Shown: positions 19,930 through 31,039, numbered from the stretch's first letter. The stretch: DNA of 64,000 bases from Ditylenchus dipsaci (GCA_004194705.1 SADC01001294.1:248001-312000); one strand, 5' to 3'. The notes: a model not told the origin generated them from the letters alone. Program-made: numbers and translations.

Positions 19930-20480
19930 CTTCCAGAAGACATGAGTACTCAACTTACCACCATCAATCAGCCGGGTTGGGTCCGAGTTGAAATTGAGCT
20001 GGACCTCTTCGGAGTGTCTCGTGCTCTGAGTTTTGAATTCGCCGAGCCTTTGGTTGGTTGTTTGTTCGGGTAACTGCTTCCGGTTGGTTATCCCTCGATT
20101 TCGGTTTTCTGTCGAGTTTTAGATTTGCCTTTGGTTCGGCGTTCTATCTGTGCGTGACTGCACACTCTGTATAGCGAACAGGGCGAACAAGTAATAATCC
20201 AATTTTCATACCAACTGTCTCGAATTTTCTCCTCTTTTTGAAGATCTGTCAGGTAAATAAGATTTTCGATTTCGGTTACCTGAACCGAATCGAGGATAAC
20301 CAACAGGAAGCAGTCACGTTACATAAACCAACAACCGAACCAAAGGCTCAGCGAATCCAAAACTCAGAGCACGAGACACTTCGAAGAGGTCCAGCTCAGT
20401 TTCAAACTCGGGACCTGACCCGGCTGAATGATAGGGGTTAAGTTGAGTACTAGTGCCTTTCGCTGCACACACATTGCTGG
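19930..20480. repeat. Foldback family also at 25080-25606 (inverted)
   Basis: Shares long stretches with 25080-25606 in reverse (for example GTTGGTTATCCCTCGATTTC and CTTTCGCTGCACACAC). The inner arms pair around 20270 (TTTCGGTTACCTGAACCG). Confidence 0.75.
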
Positions 20481-20499
20481 TTTGACGAAAATAAATTCA

Positions 20500-20601
20500 A
20501 TAAAAAATTTAAATCTTTTTCAAATCTCTTGCACGCCTGGTTCGCGCCTTTTCTTTTTTTGAAAATTGTGTTTCATATCGTGCACGAACATGCCCTTTAA
20601 C
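20500..20601. repeat. Decayed end of a TTAA (AGGGGCATG) element
   Basis: Matches the right end of the TTAA element at 24480-25728: TTTTTCAAATCTCTTGCACG, GGTTCGCGCCTTTTC, GTGTTTCATATCGTGCACG, AACATGCCC. The terminal TTTAA is present but the ACATGCCC(C) tip has lost bases. Confidence 0.7.
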
Positions 20602-21055
20602 ACGAGAACCTAACCAGTACAAGCGTGCATGCTGTGTAGTTTAGATCATTTTCGCATATGAGAGTATGGGGTTTGGTTGTGGTGAAGTGACCTAATACAC
20701 TGTTCCAGCACTCGACCAATTCAAGGAAAAAGGATCTTCTCCCGGGAGGCTGACACTACTCATCTTCAGACCACATCTATGACCGTATAGAAAAAAATAC
20801 CGCTGCAATTTTCTCTTTCGAATGAGTTTATGTGAGCTGCAATCTGTTTATAAAAAGTGAGACAACCAGCGTCCGACTCACAAAAAACACCATTTTCTGA
20901 CCTGTCTAATTTCCAGTTAAAGACGCTCAAGAGCATGTCTCAGCTGTGTTATAACTGCTACACGCCTGGTCAATATTTGAAGAAAAATTCAAGAGCTACA
21001 AATAAGGCAAAAATCAGCACGAAAATTAAACAAAAGTCACTCAGAGAATTACAGG
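20602..21055. other. Unassigned sequence
   Basis: Low-complexity and unique sequence; an open frame at 20857-21066 is Lys/Ser-rich without a known domain. Nothing supported. Confidence 0.4.
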
Positions 21056-21875
21056 AGAAGAGGTAAAACCAGCTGTTTTCCTGGTATTGAAATTTGAAGC
21101 ATACCTGGTTCGGCATATTCTTGGATAATTTTTAAGAAAAATTGAGAGTATATATATAGCAAAGTGATCAGCGTGAAAAATGCAACAAAACTAGTGCAAA
21201 GACTCACAAGACAACAAGCGAATATAAAAAATTCAAAGCAAAACATTTTGACTCCAAAACCCTACAGAAAACCATGGTCTTTCGGGCGAGAATTCAAGTA
21301 GTTGTGGCTTAGTTTCGTAATTTTTTCGAAAATTTCAAGAAATTTTTGAAAATAAAATATCACATGATAGTACAAAAAACTGCATCACATACAATGGTTA
21401 GATCCGAATCAAGACCGTGATTACTATTCTAGAAACGGCATAAACTAGAAACTGCCAAGTACGACGAAGTTTTCAACATACTTCTACAAACTTCTCAAAA
21501 GAGGGAGAACACAGTCTCACATGTAATCTAACCATTGTATCTGATGCAGTGTTTTGTACTATCATGTGATATTTTTATTTCTAAAAATTCCTTGAATTTT
21601 TTCGAAAAAATTACGAAACTAAGCCACACTACTTGAATTCTGGCCCGAAAGACCATGTTTTCTGTGGGGTTTGGAGTCAAAATGTTTTGCCTTGATTGTT
21701 ATATTCGCTTGTTGTCTTGTGAGTCTTTGCACTAGTTCTGTTGCATTTTTCACGCTGATCACTTTGCTATATATATACTCTCAATTTTTCTTTAGAAAAT
21801 TATCCAAGAATATGCCAAACCAGGTATCCTTCAAATTTCAATTTAGGGAAAGTGCTGGTCTTACCTCTTCTTCTG
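21056..21875. repeat. 820-bp palindrome
   Basis: The arms of about 350 bp (21060-21410 and 21525-21875) are inverted copies, for example CACGCTGATCACTTTGCTAT against its complement, and TCTAACCATTGTATCTGATG-type sequence near the centre at 21465. A single arm of the same family, more diverged, is at 26505-26897. Confidence 0.85.
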
Positions 21876-22599
21876 CAATTCCTGAAAAAATTTTGCGTGA
21901 TTTTTGTGCTGACTTTCCACCCATCTTGTAGCTCTTGAATTTCTCTACAAGTGTTGACCACGAATTGAGAATTTAAACGCAACTACGACATGTCTAGGAC
22001 CGTTTTATGGTTAAAATTGAAGGTTTTCGAAAACTGGCTTGTAATGAAAAAATCTACAATGCTCTGGGAAATTAAAATCACTCAGATACAAGTTTGCGCG
22101 CAATAGATAACCCTGATTACGCCCTCCATTCGGTATATCATACATCTAAGTGCTGCTTCAATTTGAGCGAGTACCACCGATATTTTTCTCAAATTCCAGG
22201 TGGGCAGGAGTAGGTGAAAGCAGTGTTGTGCTGAGCTCACTCGAGTGAGAATCTCACTGAGAATTCTCAATGAGAATCTCACTCACAGCCTGTGAGGACA
22301 AAATTCAAAATTCTTCACTCTCACTCACAGCCTGTGAGGACAAATGCCATTCTCACTCACTCTCACTCACACAAAAATCATTCTCACTGAATTCTCAGTG
22401 AGAATTTTTGAGAATTTCCGTTAAATAGACGGCATCAATTATATCATTCTTGAATTATTTCAGTCTTTATTATTTCAAATCATGCAACGAAACAAGTAAG
22501 GTTGTGAAAATAAATTGTTTACCAAATAAAGGTAGATAATTCAAATAATGAAGAAGAGCACAAAGTAAACGTTGAGTATGTTAAGTAAATGGTAAAATA

Positions 22600-22952
22600 T
22601 CGATTACCTACGGTCAAAGATTTTTTTTTTGAAATTTTTGATCAAAATCGTCAATTTTCAGGGCAAAAGTTCTGGAAGTCGACCCTAATACCAAAATCTC
22701 ATCCTGAATACGAATCTGTTGAGATCAGATCAAAATAATTCTTAGCTATTTTGAGTAGATAGAGCAGGAATTTGGCACCATTACCTATTTTAATGGATAT
22801 CTCAGCCCATAAAAATATTTTGATCTGATCTCAACGGATTCGGATTTAGGATGAGTTGGTATTAAGGTCGATTTTCCAGAACTTTGTTGCTCTGAAAATT
22901 GACGATTTTGATCAAAATTTCAAAAAAAAATTCATTGACCGTCGGTAATCGA
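22600..22952. mobile_element. TA-flanked foldback MITE nested in hAT 2
   Basis: Inverted ends TCGATTACCTACGGTCAA and TTGACCGTCGGTAATCGA, with TA on each side (22598-22599 and 22953-22954). The arms pair almost throughout (GATCTGATCTCAAC against GTTGAGATCAGATC). Confidence 0.85.
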
Positions 22953-23018
22953 TAGCGTCCAAGTAAATAAAAAAATTTGCATAGCTGTAAAATAGGTATG
23001 AATAAAATGGATGGAATA

Positions 23019-23253
23019 CCGTACTTCCTTAAATAGAAGCCCGGGGATTCTATTTTCGAATCCTCAAAAATCGCAAAATTTGGAATTCGATTCGAGATTT
23101 CGGGTGCTGAACCAAAATATAAAAAGTAAAATCAGAAGAACTTTAGAGTTAAGACAGCAGCTCAGAAAATATTGCTTCTGTCCTGAGATACAGATTCTCA
23201 AAGTTGGGGGGGGGGCTTGTATCAGAGGAGGAATTATATTAAAGGAAATACGG
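23019..23253. mobile_element. CCGTATTT foldback MITE (copy S)
   Basis: Left end CCGTACTTCCTTAAATAGAA, right end (complement) CCGTATTTCCTTTAATATAA. The core contains the family block GTGCTGAACCAAAATATAAA. The left flank is TA at 23017-23018; the right TA is mutated. Confidence 0.75.
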
Positions 23254-23454
23254 CAGGTGATATTATTAAACATGAGAGATCGCCAACTCAACTTGCTGTT
23301 TTGCATTCTCCTTCTCTTTCAAGCCAATTTCAGTGATTTAGCGTTGTTTTCCTAAAAAATTTAAGGTTCGCTAAACTGACATGTCAGTGTCAATGCCAGT
23401 GTCAGTGTGAATTATGAAACACTGGTTATGAGAGAACATTTCAGGAGTGGAAAT

Positions 23455-23640
23455 ATATTGCTGAGCTGGCATTGGAAATATTAAGCACGCCGGCGACGAG
23501 CAGCCTAATCGAACGAACTTTCTCTCAATGCGGGTTAGCAACGGCAAGACATAGAAGTCGAACTCAATTTACTCTTGTGAATACACAATCCTTGTTATAT
23601 TCAATTCCCGAAATTTCGCTTAATAAAAAATTGCAAACTG
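23455..23640 (+). pseudogene. hAT C-terminal dimerisation domain fragment
   Basis: The reading frame 'LALEILSTPATSSLIERTFS' then 'QCGLATARHRSRTQ' matches the hAT dimerisation signature (P-x-S-S-x-x-x-E-R-x-F-S-x-x-G, then R-x-R). It lies inside hAT element 2. No RNase H catalytic core is present, so the element is an internal-deletion derivative that depends on transposase from elsewhere. Confidence 0.85.
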
Positions 23641-24059
23641 AAAATTTTCAATTCTCACTGAGATCTCAGTGAGATTCTCACTCTCCAGTGAGGACAAATT
23701 TCAAAATTCTCACTCTCACTCACAGCCTGTGAGGACAATATTCAAAATTCTCACTCTTCACTCACAGCCTGTGAGGGCAAATTTCATTCTCACCTCACTC
23801 CACTCACAGGCCAAAAAAATCGCCCTCAGCACAACACTGGGTGAAAGTGACCTATTTTTAGGAGCTATTTTTACCCGTTCCACTCACACCTTTTCACGAA
23901 TTTTTTTCGCCATCGTGCTCAGCGTGAAAGTTAGGCTTATACACCCGAAAGTTACAGTCGGCCTTTTGCGTGTTAAGATGCAAATAATTTACACGGACGG
24001 GCTATGAGTCAAAAACTGTAAGTATAACCGTAGTTAATCTCTTAGTTTTAGTCTGCGAA

Positions 24060-24475
24060 ATGGAAATCATCAAGCCCTATAGCAGTCCTGATGAGGCAAG
24101 CAGCGATGAAGCCAGCGAGCAAGGATCAAATGTGGAGCGGAATCGCTCAGCCCGCTCAAGCCAAAGCCAAGAATTTGTTGGAAGCAGCCAAGAATCCGCG
24201 AGTGCGAGCCAGTTCAGCGAAGGCACGCTTAAAAAGCCGGTCGAAAACGAAAGCCTGAGCCGCAGATCATCTCGGGGGTCGACATCGAATGGACCAAGAG
24301 TGAGAAACTACAAAGAAGGAAAGGAGTTCACCCGCCTCTTTGATCAGATCAAATCACTCGTCAACGTCCTCCGCTTGATATGTGAAAGAAGCTTTGGATG
24401 AGATAACTCGCTCCATCGCGTGCCATGAAGACGGGTCGTTGCTTTTTCCGTGGGGTTCTCCAGAGTTCACCTTCC
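24060..24475 (+). pseudogene. Ser-rich N-terminal exon, probably of a MULE gene
   Basis: ATG at 24060; the first 75 residues are Ser/Glu-rich ('[20 protein letters not shown]'), followed by '[17 protein letters not shown]'. A second frame carries on as '[16 protein letters not shown]' and 'FPWGSPEFTFL' up to the TTAA insertion at 24476, so there is a frameshift near 24390. Linkage to the MULE C-terminus at 25788 is inferred from its position across the insertion. Confidence 0.45.
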
Positions 24476-24594
24476 TTAAAGGGGCATGTTCGTGCGCGAT
24501 GAAACACAATTTTCAAAAAAGAAAAGGCGCGAACCAGGCGTGCCAGATATTTGAAAAAGATTTTAAATTTTGTATATGAATTTTAAATTGGATA

Positions 24595-25045
24595 AATCTT
24601 TTTTCTGCCCGCTTCTGGCTTTTTTCTGCCCGCTTTTAGCTTTTTTCTGCCGCTTTTCTGAAAATGATTTAACATAACCCAATCTGTGATAACTTTTTTA
24701 TTCTGTGCAGCTTTTAGTACGAAATTCCCTAAGGAATTCGAATTTATTTACAGAATTTCGAAAAAATTATTGGCTGCTGAGATATGACCATTTGTTGCAT
24801 CTAAGAGATTTTTATGCCCAAATTATGCAAAAATGGCCAAAGCTGGACAGGTAACAGCTTTTTTGAAATTCTGTAAATAAATTCGAATTCCTTAAGGAAT
24901 TTCGTATACAAGGGCTGCTCAAAATAAGAAAATTATCACAAATCGGGTCATTTTCAATCATTTAAAAAAAGCGGGCAGAAAAGCGGGCAGAAAAAAGCTA
25001 AAAGCGGGGGCAGAAAAAAAGCCAGAAGCGGGCAGAAAAAAGTCT
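24595..25045. repeat. Foldback with TTTTTTCTGCCCGC terminal arrays
   Basis: Each end has three units of CTTTTTTCTGCCCGCTTYT (left 24597-24660; right 24968-25042, inverted). The inner arms share GGAATTCGAATTTATTTACA. Confidence 0.85.
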
Positions 25046-25079
25046 CGTCCTTTTAAATTTCGTCAAACCAGCGATTGTG

Positions 25080-25606
25080 TGTGCAGCGAAAGGCATGAGT
25101 ACTCACTTAACCCTGTCATTCAGCTGAGCTGTACCTCTTCGGCAGTGTCTCGTGATCTGAGTTTTGGATTCGCTGAGCCTTTGGTTCGGTTGTTGGTTTA
25201 TGTAACTTAACTGCTTCCTGTTGGTTATCCCTCGATTTCGGTTCAGGTAACCGAAATCGAAAGTCTTGTTTACCTGACAGATCTACAAAAAACGAGAAAA
25301 TTCGAGAATTGGTATGAAACACTGGATTATTACTTGTTCCGCCCTGTTCGCTAAACAGAGTGTGCAGCCACGCACAGATAGAAGGCAGAACCAAAGGCAA
25401 ATCTAAAACTCGACAGAAAACCGAAACCGAAGGATAACCAACCGGAAGCAGTTACCCGAACAAACAACCGAACCAAAACTCGGCGAATTCAAAACTCAAA
25501 GCACGAGACACTCCAAAGGGGTCCAGCTCAATTTCAACTCGAGACCCAACCCGGCTGACTGAGGTGGTTAACTTGGGTACTCATGCCTTTCGCTGCACAC
25601 ACAATT
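25080..25606. repeat. Foldback family member (inverted copy of 19930-20480)
   Basis: Inverted ends GTGTGTGCAGCGAAAGGCAT and complement; the inner arms contain GTTCGGTTGTTGG/CAACCGAACC and AACTGCTTCCTGTTGG-type sequence. It is nested in the TTAA element. Confidence 0.8.
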
Positions 25607-25787
25607 GCTGGGTTTGACGAAATTTAAAATTCATATACAAAATTTAAATCTTTTTCAAATCTCTGGCACGCCTGATTCGCGCCTTTTCTATTTAAAAATT
25701 GTGTTTCATCACGCACGAACATGCCCCTTTAAGTATTTTCGTCGATGTAATTTCTTACAGCCTCTTTTTCACTGTTTGCTTGACTCT

Positions 25788-26172
25788 ACCTCTTTTTAGA
25801 CATGGGTTGGAGATGTGGCTCGGGGCGCAAGACCAATGTTTTCTGTGGGGCTATGGAACTGCTATGCGCTGACTCTGGAGGCAAGGCCAAGACTACCAAC
25901 TCACTCGAAGCCTGGCACAACTCCCTCAAATACGCAATGGGCACGGAGGATGGAAGAAGCTTCGGTTCTGGCGTTGGCTTGGGCGCCTGAAGCAAGAGTG
26001 TTCGCTTCAGGAGGCTCATCTCGTCACTTTGCAAACGGGGACACCAGCCAAGCTTAGGGCGGAGGACAAAAGAATTTGCCTCCAAAGAAAGAACATAGCT
26101 TCAAAATATGATGTTGGGGAAATCCTCCATTATGTTCAATGTCATTCGTTGTTAATGGATATGAATGATTGA
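25788..26172 (+). pseudogene. MULE (Mutator-like) transposase C-terminus, frameshifted
   Basis: After an acceptor TTTTTAG, three frames must be joined: 'TWVGDVARGARPMFSVGLWN' plus 'CYALTLEA', then 'TTNSLEAWHNSLKYAMG', then 'RLKQECSLQEAHLVTLQTGT' and 'IASKYDVGEILHYVQCHSLL', with a stop at 26170. 'LWN-Y-(9)-TNN-LE-WH' is the hallmark of invertebrate MULE transposases with the catalytic Glu region nearby, and the tail with 'Q--G-P---R' fits. There are two frameshifts within 120 bp, so it is dead. Confidence 0.7.
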
Positions 26173-26500
26173 GATAGTGTGTCGGTTATGGCGGGATATA
26201 AATAAATGGCTTGTTAGATCAAGTGTGATTAAATAGATGCTTGGGGTGCAAATAAATGCGAAGTAACAGGAGCTACAAAATATGTTTGTATCGGAACAGA
26301 GCTAAAAGTGCGACGGGCTGTTGAAAACTTTAAACAAACCATTTATTTAGCAAACAATTCTTTGTCAAAACCTTTTCTTTCGAAAACCCTATTTTTGCGA
26401 AATATTTTTCAAAATGAATTTAATTTTTACGAATTCCAATTTTTGAACAATTGTATTTTTGCGCAATTCAGCCTTATCTGGTCGACCTGGTCGATTTTTT
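26173..26500. other. Unassigned, with GCGAAA-type words
   Basis: At 26355-26460 a loose array of CTTTCGAAAACC, TTTTTGCGAAAT and TTTTTACGAATTCC resembles the TTACGAA word arrays. No gene supported. Confidence 0.4.
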
Positions 26501-26897
26501 GAAGAAAATTGAGAGTGCATTATATCAAAATTCTTAGCGTGAAAAATGCAACAGAACTAATGCAAAGACTCACAAGACAACAAGCAAATATTACAAAAGT
26601 TAAATCAAAACGATTCGACTACAAAATCCTCCAAAAAACCGGGGGTATTTGGACGTATATTCAGGTTGTGGTTGTGACTTGGTTTCGTAATTTTCTCAAA
26701 ATTTTATAGGGCATTTTCTGAAAATAGAAGTATCACGTGATAAAGCGCAAAAAATTGCATCGGATACAATAATTAGATTACAAATGAGACTGTGTTTTCC
26801 TTCTTTTTGAGAGGTTTGAAGAAGCATGCTCGCAGCCTGGTCATAGATGGAAGTTTCTGGTTCCTGATTTTGAAATCAATATTTAGACACAATATTC
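26501..26897 (+). repeat. Single arm of the 21056-21875 palindrome family
   Basis: Shares GTGAAAAATGCAACA, GCAAAGACTCACAAGACAAC and ATTGCATCGGATACAA-type sequence with the palindrome at 21056. It is interrupted at the centre by the hAT shell at 26906. Confidence 0.75.
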
Positions 26898-27049
26898 GTG
26901 CAAATTAGAGACCGTGATTTGCCCCCCAACGATGTAACGATACGATGTTTTCGACTCAAATTTTTAACGATCGATGTAACGATCGATGTCGGCCATTGTA
27001 AACGATACATCGTTACGATTTTTTACACTAAAATTTGGCAAACGATGTA

Positions 27050-28096
27050 CAGGGTGGCGCAATTTTTTCGGGTACATTTGTTTTGTTCATAACTTTTTGA
27101 ATTCGCGGTCATTTTTTTCGCTGACCACTCATTCAAAAGCCCTTTCTTTGCCATTTTGTTTAAAAAAAGAACGCGCCGATATGATTAAAAATCACCGAGA
27201 TATGGCTGTTTTTGTGAAGGCGAAAATCCGCACTGGTTTGAAGCAATTCCTCTCCATTCTCCTCGGGTCACAGTCTTTGCTTTGCTTGGTCCTTCTGGAG
27301 TCGTCGGACCTGTCTTCATCCAGGGGAACATCAATGGTGCTTCATATCTCCGCCTCCTTCAAGATCAAGTGGTTCCGGAACTTCAGCAGTGGGCAAATTT
27401 TGGGCAGTTGATTTTTATGCAGGTAGGTTAAAGTTTAATGATTATTGTGTACAAAATGCTTTCTCGTTTAGGATGGAGCCCCGCCTCATTGGTCTCTAGC
27501 TGTGCGCAACTATCTGACAGCAGTTTTTCCGAACAGGTGGATGGGTCGTGGTTCTCCGAATCTTTCTTGGCCGCCATATTCACCGGACTTGACTCCCTGT
27601 GACTTCTTTCTGTGGGGCTGGATCAAGAGCCAAGTTTACGATCTCCTATCACCGACTTGGATGAACTGACAAGAAGAATTCAAAACGTCTTTCGAGATTT
27701 GCCTCAGCAGATGATTGACCGATCAATTCAAGCCTATGAACAGCGTCTCAACCGGTGCATTGCTGTTGGTGGCAGAAGTGTGGAGCAAACATTTGCAAAC
27801 GTTCATTGAGTCCTGGTTGGGGTTTTGTTTCGCATGTTATGATTTGTTATCAATAAAAATGTCTATCTGAATTGTTATTAAAAAATGTGTATGAAACACA
27901 TGGATAAACAGTCAAAACCCAACGCCTTCACAAAAACAGCCATATCTCGGTGATTTTTGATCATATCGGCGCGTTTTTTTTTTTTAACAAAATGGCAAAG
28001 AAAGGGCTTTTGAATGAGTGGTCAGCGAAAAAAATGACTGCGAATTTAAAAAGTTATGAACAAAACAAATGTACCCGAAAAAATTGCGCCACCCTG
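27050..28096 (+). mobile_element. mariner/IS630-like element nested in hAT element 3
   Basis: Flanked by TA on both sides; ends CAGGGTGGCGCAATTTTTTC with inverted repeats of about 175 bp that stay nearly identical to GTTTTTGTGAAGGC. Length 1047 bp, too short for a full transposase gene. Confidence 0.93.
27255..27809 (+). pseudogene. mariner-like transposase, C-terminal half
   Basis: Exon 1 (27255-27422) encodes 'GPSGVVGPVFIQGNINGASY' and ends 'LIFMQ'; a 49-bp intron joins it to 'DGAPPHWSLAVRNYL' (27472 on), then 'WPPYSPDLTPCDFFLWGWIK'. The Asp residues in 'QDGAPPH' and 'TPCDFFLW' are the second and third acids of the IS630/mariner DDD core. A one-base shift near 27650 is needed to continue in 'DLDELTRRIQNVFRDLPQQM' up to 'EQTFANVH'. 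The DNA-binding domain and first Asp are deleted, so it cannot transpose itself. Confidence 0.9.
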
Positions 28097-28785
28097 TATA
28101 ATAAAGCAAAAATGTTGTTTACAAATTGGTAAGCAAAATTTTTCTACGCCATGAAACTTCAGCTTAAATTTTTGTTAACAAAATTTAATTTCGCTCAATA
28201 CCAGACTATTTTATTACATCGCACTTGGCTCAGGACAAACAAGAGAAAAATTTAATACGAGAAACTTAACAACGGGAGGTTTTTGTTGAGAAAATGAGCA
28301 TTTCCGCTTTTCTGGCTTCAGATTGGATCTTCGGTAGTCATAGATATATCTTCCACTGAAAAAAATTGTTCGCTCGATTGGCTAGTTGCAAGAGGCGATA
28401 GATAGCGCTGCGCGATTTTAGCCAAGATAGCAAAAATTTTCTCATTGTCCTAATAAATGATACACATGAGACTCCAAAGCAGAAGCAATATCAAATAAAT
28501 TTACCTTCCAGTATGGATAAATTACAGATCTTAAACACGCAAATGGCGTCGTAGGAAAAAACTTTTTGACTCAAAGTGCAATAATTTAACAGATAATAGT
28601 ATATTTTTTGTTTATGAACGATACATCGTTTTGATGTACGATGTTGGGCCGAAAAACGATGCGATGTACGATGTTTTCAAAAATCGACCAACGATGTAAC
28701 GATGCGATGTTTTTGACAAAAATCAGGACCGATGTAACGATGTTAACGATGCGATGTATCGATCGTCACGGTCTCTAGTGCAAAT

Positions 28786-29060
28786 TGCATATTTCTAATA
28801 ACGGTATCTGAATTTTAAAATAATTGTGTTGATCTCAAGCCCAGTGAAGTTAAACCAGAAACTTCCATTCACGTAGTTGGGGTGCTCTTACATTGCTGCG
28901 ATACCCTCGAGAGAGGTTGCAACCCGGGTAGTTGGGTTATTCGTGAGGTAGTTAGAGTGCTTACTTAATGGTTGGGGTGCCCTCGAAGTGGTTGAACTTA
29001 CCTGTTGTCTGAGGAACTCACCTGAAATTGGGCATGCTGCGATGCGACAAACGTACCCTA
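28786..29060. other. Unassigned, GGTTGGGGTGC words
   Basis: GTAGTTGGGGTGCTC, GTAGTTGGG, GTAGTTAGAGTGC and ATGGTTGGGGTGC repeat at 20-40 bp; these are the complement of the words in the next array (GCACCCC), so the two may once have been arms of one foldback. Confidence 0.45.
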
Positions 29061-29079
29061 ACTAAACGCTCTCCTACCC

Positions 29080-29460
29080 TACTTGATTAACTTCTTTAAC
29101 TTGCCACTCTCCTGGTATGCCTATCCACCCTCCTCGCAACGCTACTAACTCTCCTGGCACCCCAAGCTACTCTCTTAGCACCCCTACTCATTCTACTCGC
29201 ACTCTATCCACCCTCCTGTCAGACCTAGCCACCTTCCGGCACTCCTTATTAGTCCCCTGACACCTCCACCCACCCTCCTGGCACCCCTACCTACTCTACT
29301 GGCATACCTAGCTACTCTACTGGCACTTCACCTATTCTACTGGCAAACCTAGCTTCTTTCCTGGCACCGCTACCTATTCTACTGGCATACCTAGCCACCC
29401 TTCTCGCCCCAACACCTACTCTACTTGCACTGCTATCCACTTTTCTGGCACACAATACCT
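29080..29460 (+). repeat. Degenerate minisatellite, CTACTCTCCTGGCACCCCTA
   Basis: About fifteen units of 20-27 bp built on CTACTCTCCTGGCACCCCTA, with variants (CTAGCTACTCTACTGGCAT, CCACCCTCCTGGCACC). Not a CRISPR: units are contiguous, degenerate and have no unique spacers. Confidence 0.85.
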
Positions 29461-30753
29461 TATAAAGATGGAGGCTTCGAAAATCCAAAAATACTGTCTA
29501 AAAATATTTGGACTCGGATTGGTGCTCAGCACGAAAATAGTGTCCTATGGGATACCGTGAAAAATATTTGTGCTAATATTTGAGATCAAGGCGAACAGCA
29601 GCTCTCATGTCAAGACAAATGCCATTGTTAAAATGTGAAAGTGAAAAAGAATCCTGGTACAATGGAAGTTTTCTAATAAAAATAGCCTACATAAAAATAG
29701 GTAGATGCCCTCTTAGGTCGCAAGTGTTTTGAATTTTTTTAACAAAAGACATCTTGGAGAGCACGCAAAGCATGGCCGCAGAAGTGATTTTCTCTTTATG
29801 GCCTACTTTTGACCTTTGGAGTCAAGAAACTAAAGAAAGAAGTTTTACACCTAATTCTCAACTGCAAGGGGCAAAAACTCAAAATTTTTCACATCAATTT
29901 TTTAAAATTTGAATTTTAAAGGTTCTCCGCCGTTAAAAGGCTTTCGAGTAAGTACAAACTTACCCATAAAAAAGTTCCCAGAAAAAATTTATAACTGGTG
30001 CAACAGGACCACTCAAAAGAGTGACAGACGGACACCACCACGAAAATTGTAAATTCCTGAAAGATCATAGGCAGTTGGCAGAAGATCCCACTTGTACCCG
30101 GCTATTCCGCCAACACGCTTTTCTTCGCAAGAAAAGCCCGTAGAGATCCAAAAATGTACGGACTGAAGTCTTGCTCTTTCCAAAGTGGTGGAGCATAGTG
30201 TGGCTAAGGTTGATAGAATTATCATCATGCATTGTATTGATGGTAAATTCGGTAAGCTTGCGCAATTTCATTACTTATCCATCAGAGGTTTTGAGTAATG
30301 AAGCAGCCGAGAGTGTGCCAGGTGTGTGTGCTAGATTAGACCTAGAGCCCAGCGGCTTTTATGAAGTCAAAGTCTTTCATAAACTCAGAATACAAGTTTT
30401 GAAAATTTAGAATAAATAAATAAGCACACTACCTCAAGTATATGTGCTACAGACTAAAATCGGATCTGCTACAGAAAAAAAGGGGCAGATGACTCGCAAA
30501 TATCAGCTTTTCTGAAACTTTTTCCACCATCGCGTTCAGCGAGCAATTTAAAGTTGTTTTTGGCAATTACAAAAACTTGGAAAGTGGAGTATTAAATTGC
30601 GCAGTTTCTTTATTACATTGCTTTGAAAAAGATAACTTCATGCATGTTTGTAATCCGAAGTGTGCAATTTAAGCCTCACTGTCTGGTTTGTTTCAAAATT
30701 GCTAAATTTTGGGTCGTAAAAAATTTGATTAGAAAATAGGTAAAATTCGTTAA
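29461..30753. other. Unassigned sequence
   Basis: No recognisable gene. Open frames at 30013-30271 (minus) and 30171-30410 (plus) overlap each other and carry no domain. No repeat structure beyond short A/T runs. Confidence 0.4.
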
Positions 30754-30985
30754 AGGGGCATGATCGTGCGCGATGGGGAGAAAAGGCGCGAACCAGCAGT
30801 TCTTTTCTTTTTCGATAAATTTTTACATTCCTTCTCGTCTAGATTTTTTAAGTTTTCTGTCTTGTTTTTAAAAGCAGTATAAGGTCATCTATATCAGATT
30901 TGACGCAGAACGAGTGAAAAATGGGAGGATTCGAAAAAATTAGAAAAAAACTGCTGGTTCGCGCTTAACGCACGGGCATGCCCCT
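30754..30985. mobile_element. TTAA MITE (AGGGGCATG ends), 232 bp
   Basis: TTAA at 30750-30753 and 30986-30989. Ends AGGGGCATGATCGTGCG and complement of AGGGGCATGCCCGTGCG. GAAAAGGCGCGAACCAGCAG is shared with the 1.25-kb TTAA element at 24480. Confidence 0.88.
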
Positions 30986-31039
30986 TTAAGTTCACAACTT
31001 TTTTGATTAAATTCTGATTTATTGTTGAGCGGTGCAATA

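Larger units (their letters stand above)
22221..23839 (+). mobile_element. hAT element 2 with 8-bp target duplication GGTGAAAG
   Basis: Begins CAGTGTTGTGCTGAGC and ends in the complement of CAGTGTTGTGCTGAGG. GGTGAAAG is present at 22213-22220 and 23840-23847, the 8-bp duplication expected for hAT. The subterminal regions are arrays of CTCACTCACAGCCTGTGAGG and GAGAATTCTCA words. Only the C-terminal dimerisation region of a transposase survives inside; two other MITEs are nested. Confidence 0.9.
24480..25728. mobile_element. TTAA element (AGGGGCATG ends) inside the MULE gene
   Basis: Flanked by TTAA at 24476-24479 and 25729-25732. Inverted ends of about 90 bp start AGGGGCATGTTCGTGCG and include GAAAAGGCGCGAACCAGGCG. 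TTAA duplications and AGGGGCATG-type tips suggest piggyBac-superfamily mobilisation (inference). Two other foldbacks are nested inside (24595-25045 and 25080-25606). Confidence 0.85.
26906..28777. mobile_element. hAT-type element 3 with 8-bp duplication GTGCAAAT
   Basis: GTGCAAAT is found at 26898-26905 and 28778-28785. The ends are TAGAGACCGTGA and TCACGGTCTCTA. The terminal 120 bp on each side are arrays of CGATGTAACGATGCGATG words. Most of the interior is a second transposon (27050-28096); between that and the right end (28105-28620) is sequence without a recognised gene. Confidence 0.9.

Noticed and set aside
29080..29460. Regular 20-27 bp repeats resembling a CRISPR array
   Set aside because: Units are contiguous and degenerate, there are no unique spacers of constant length and no cas genes, and the window is eukaryotic.
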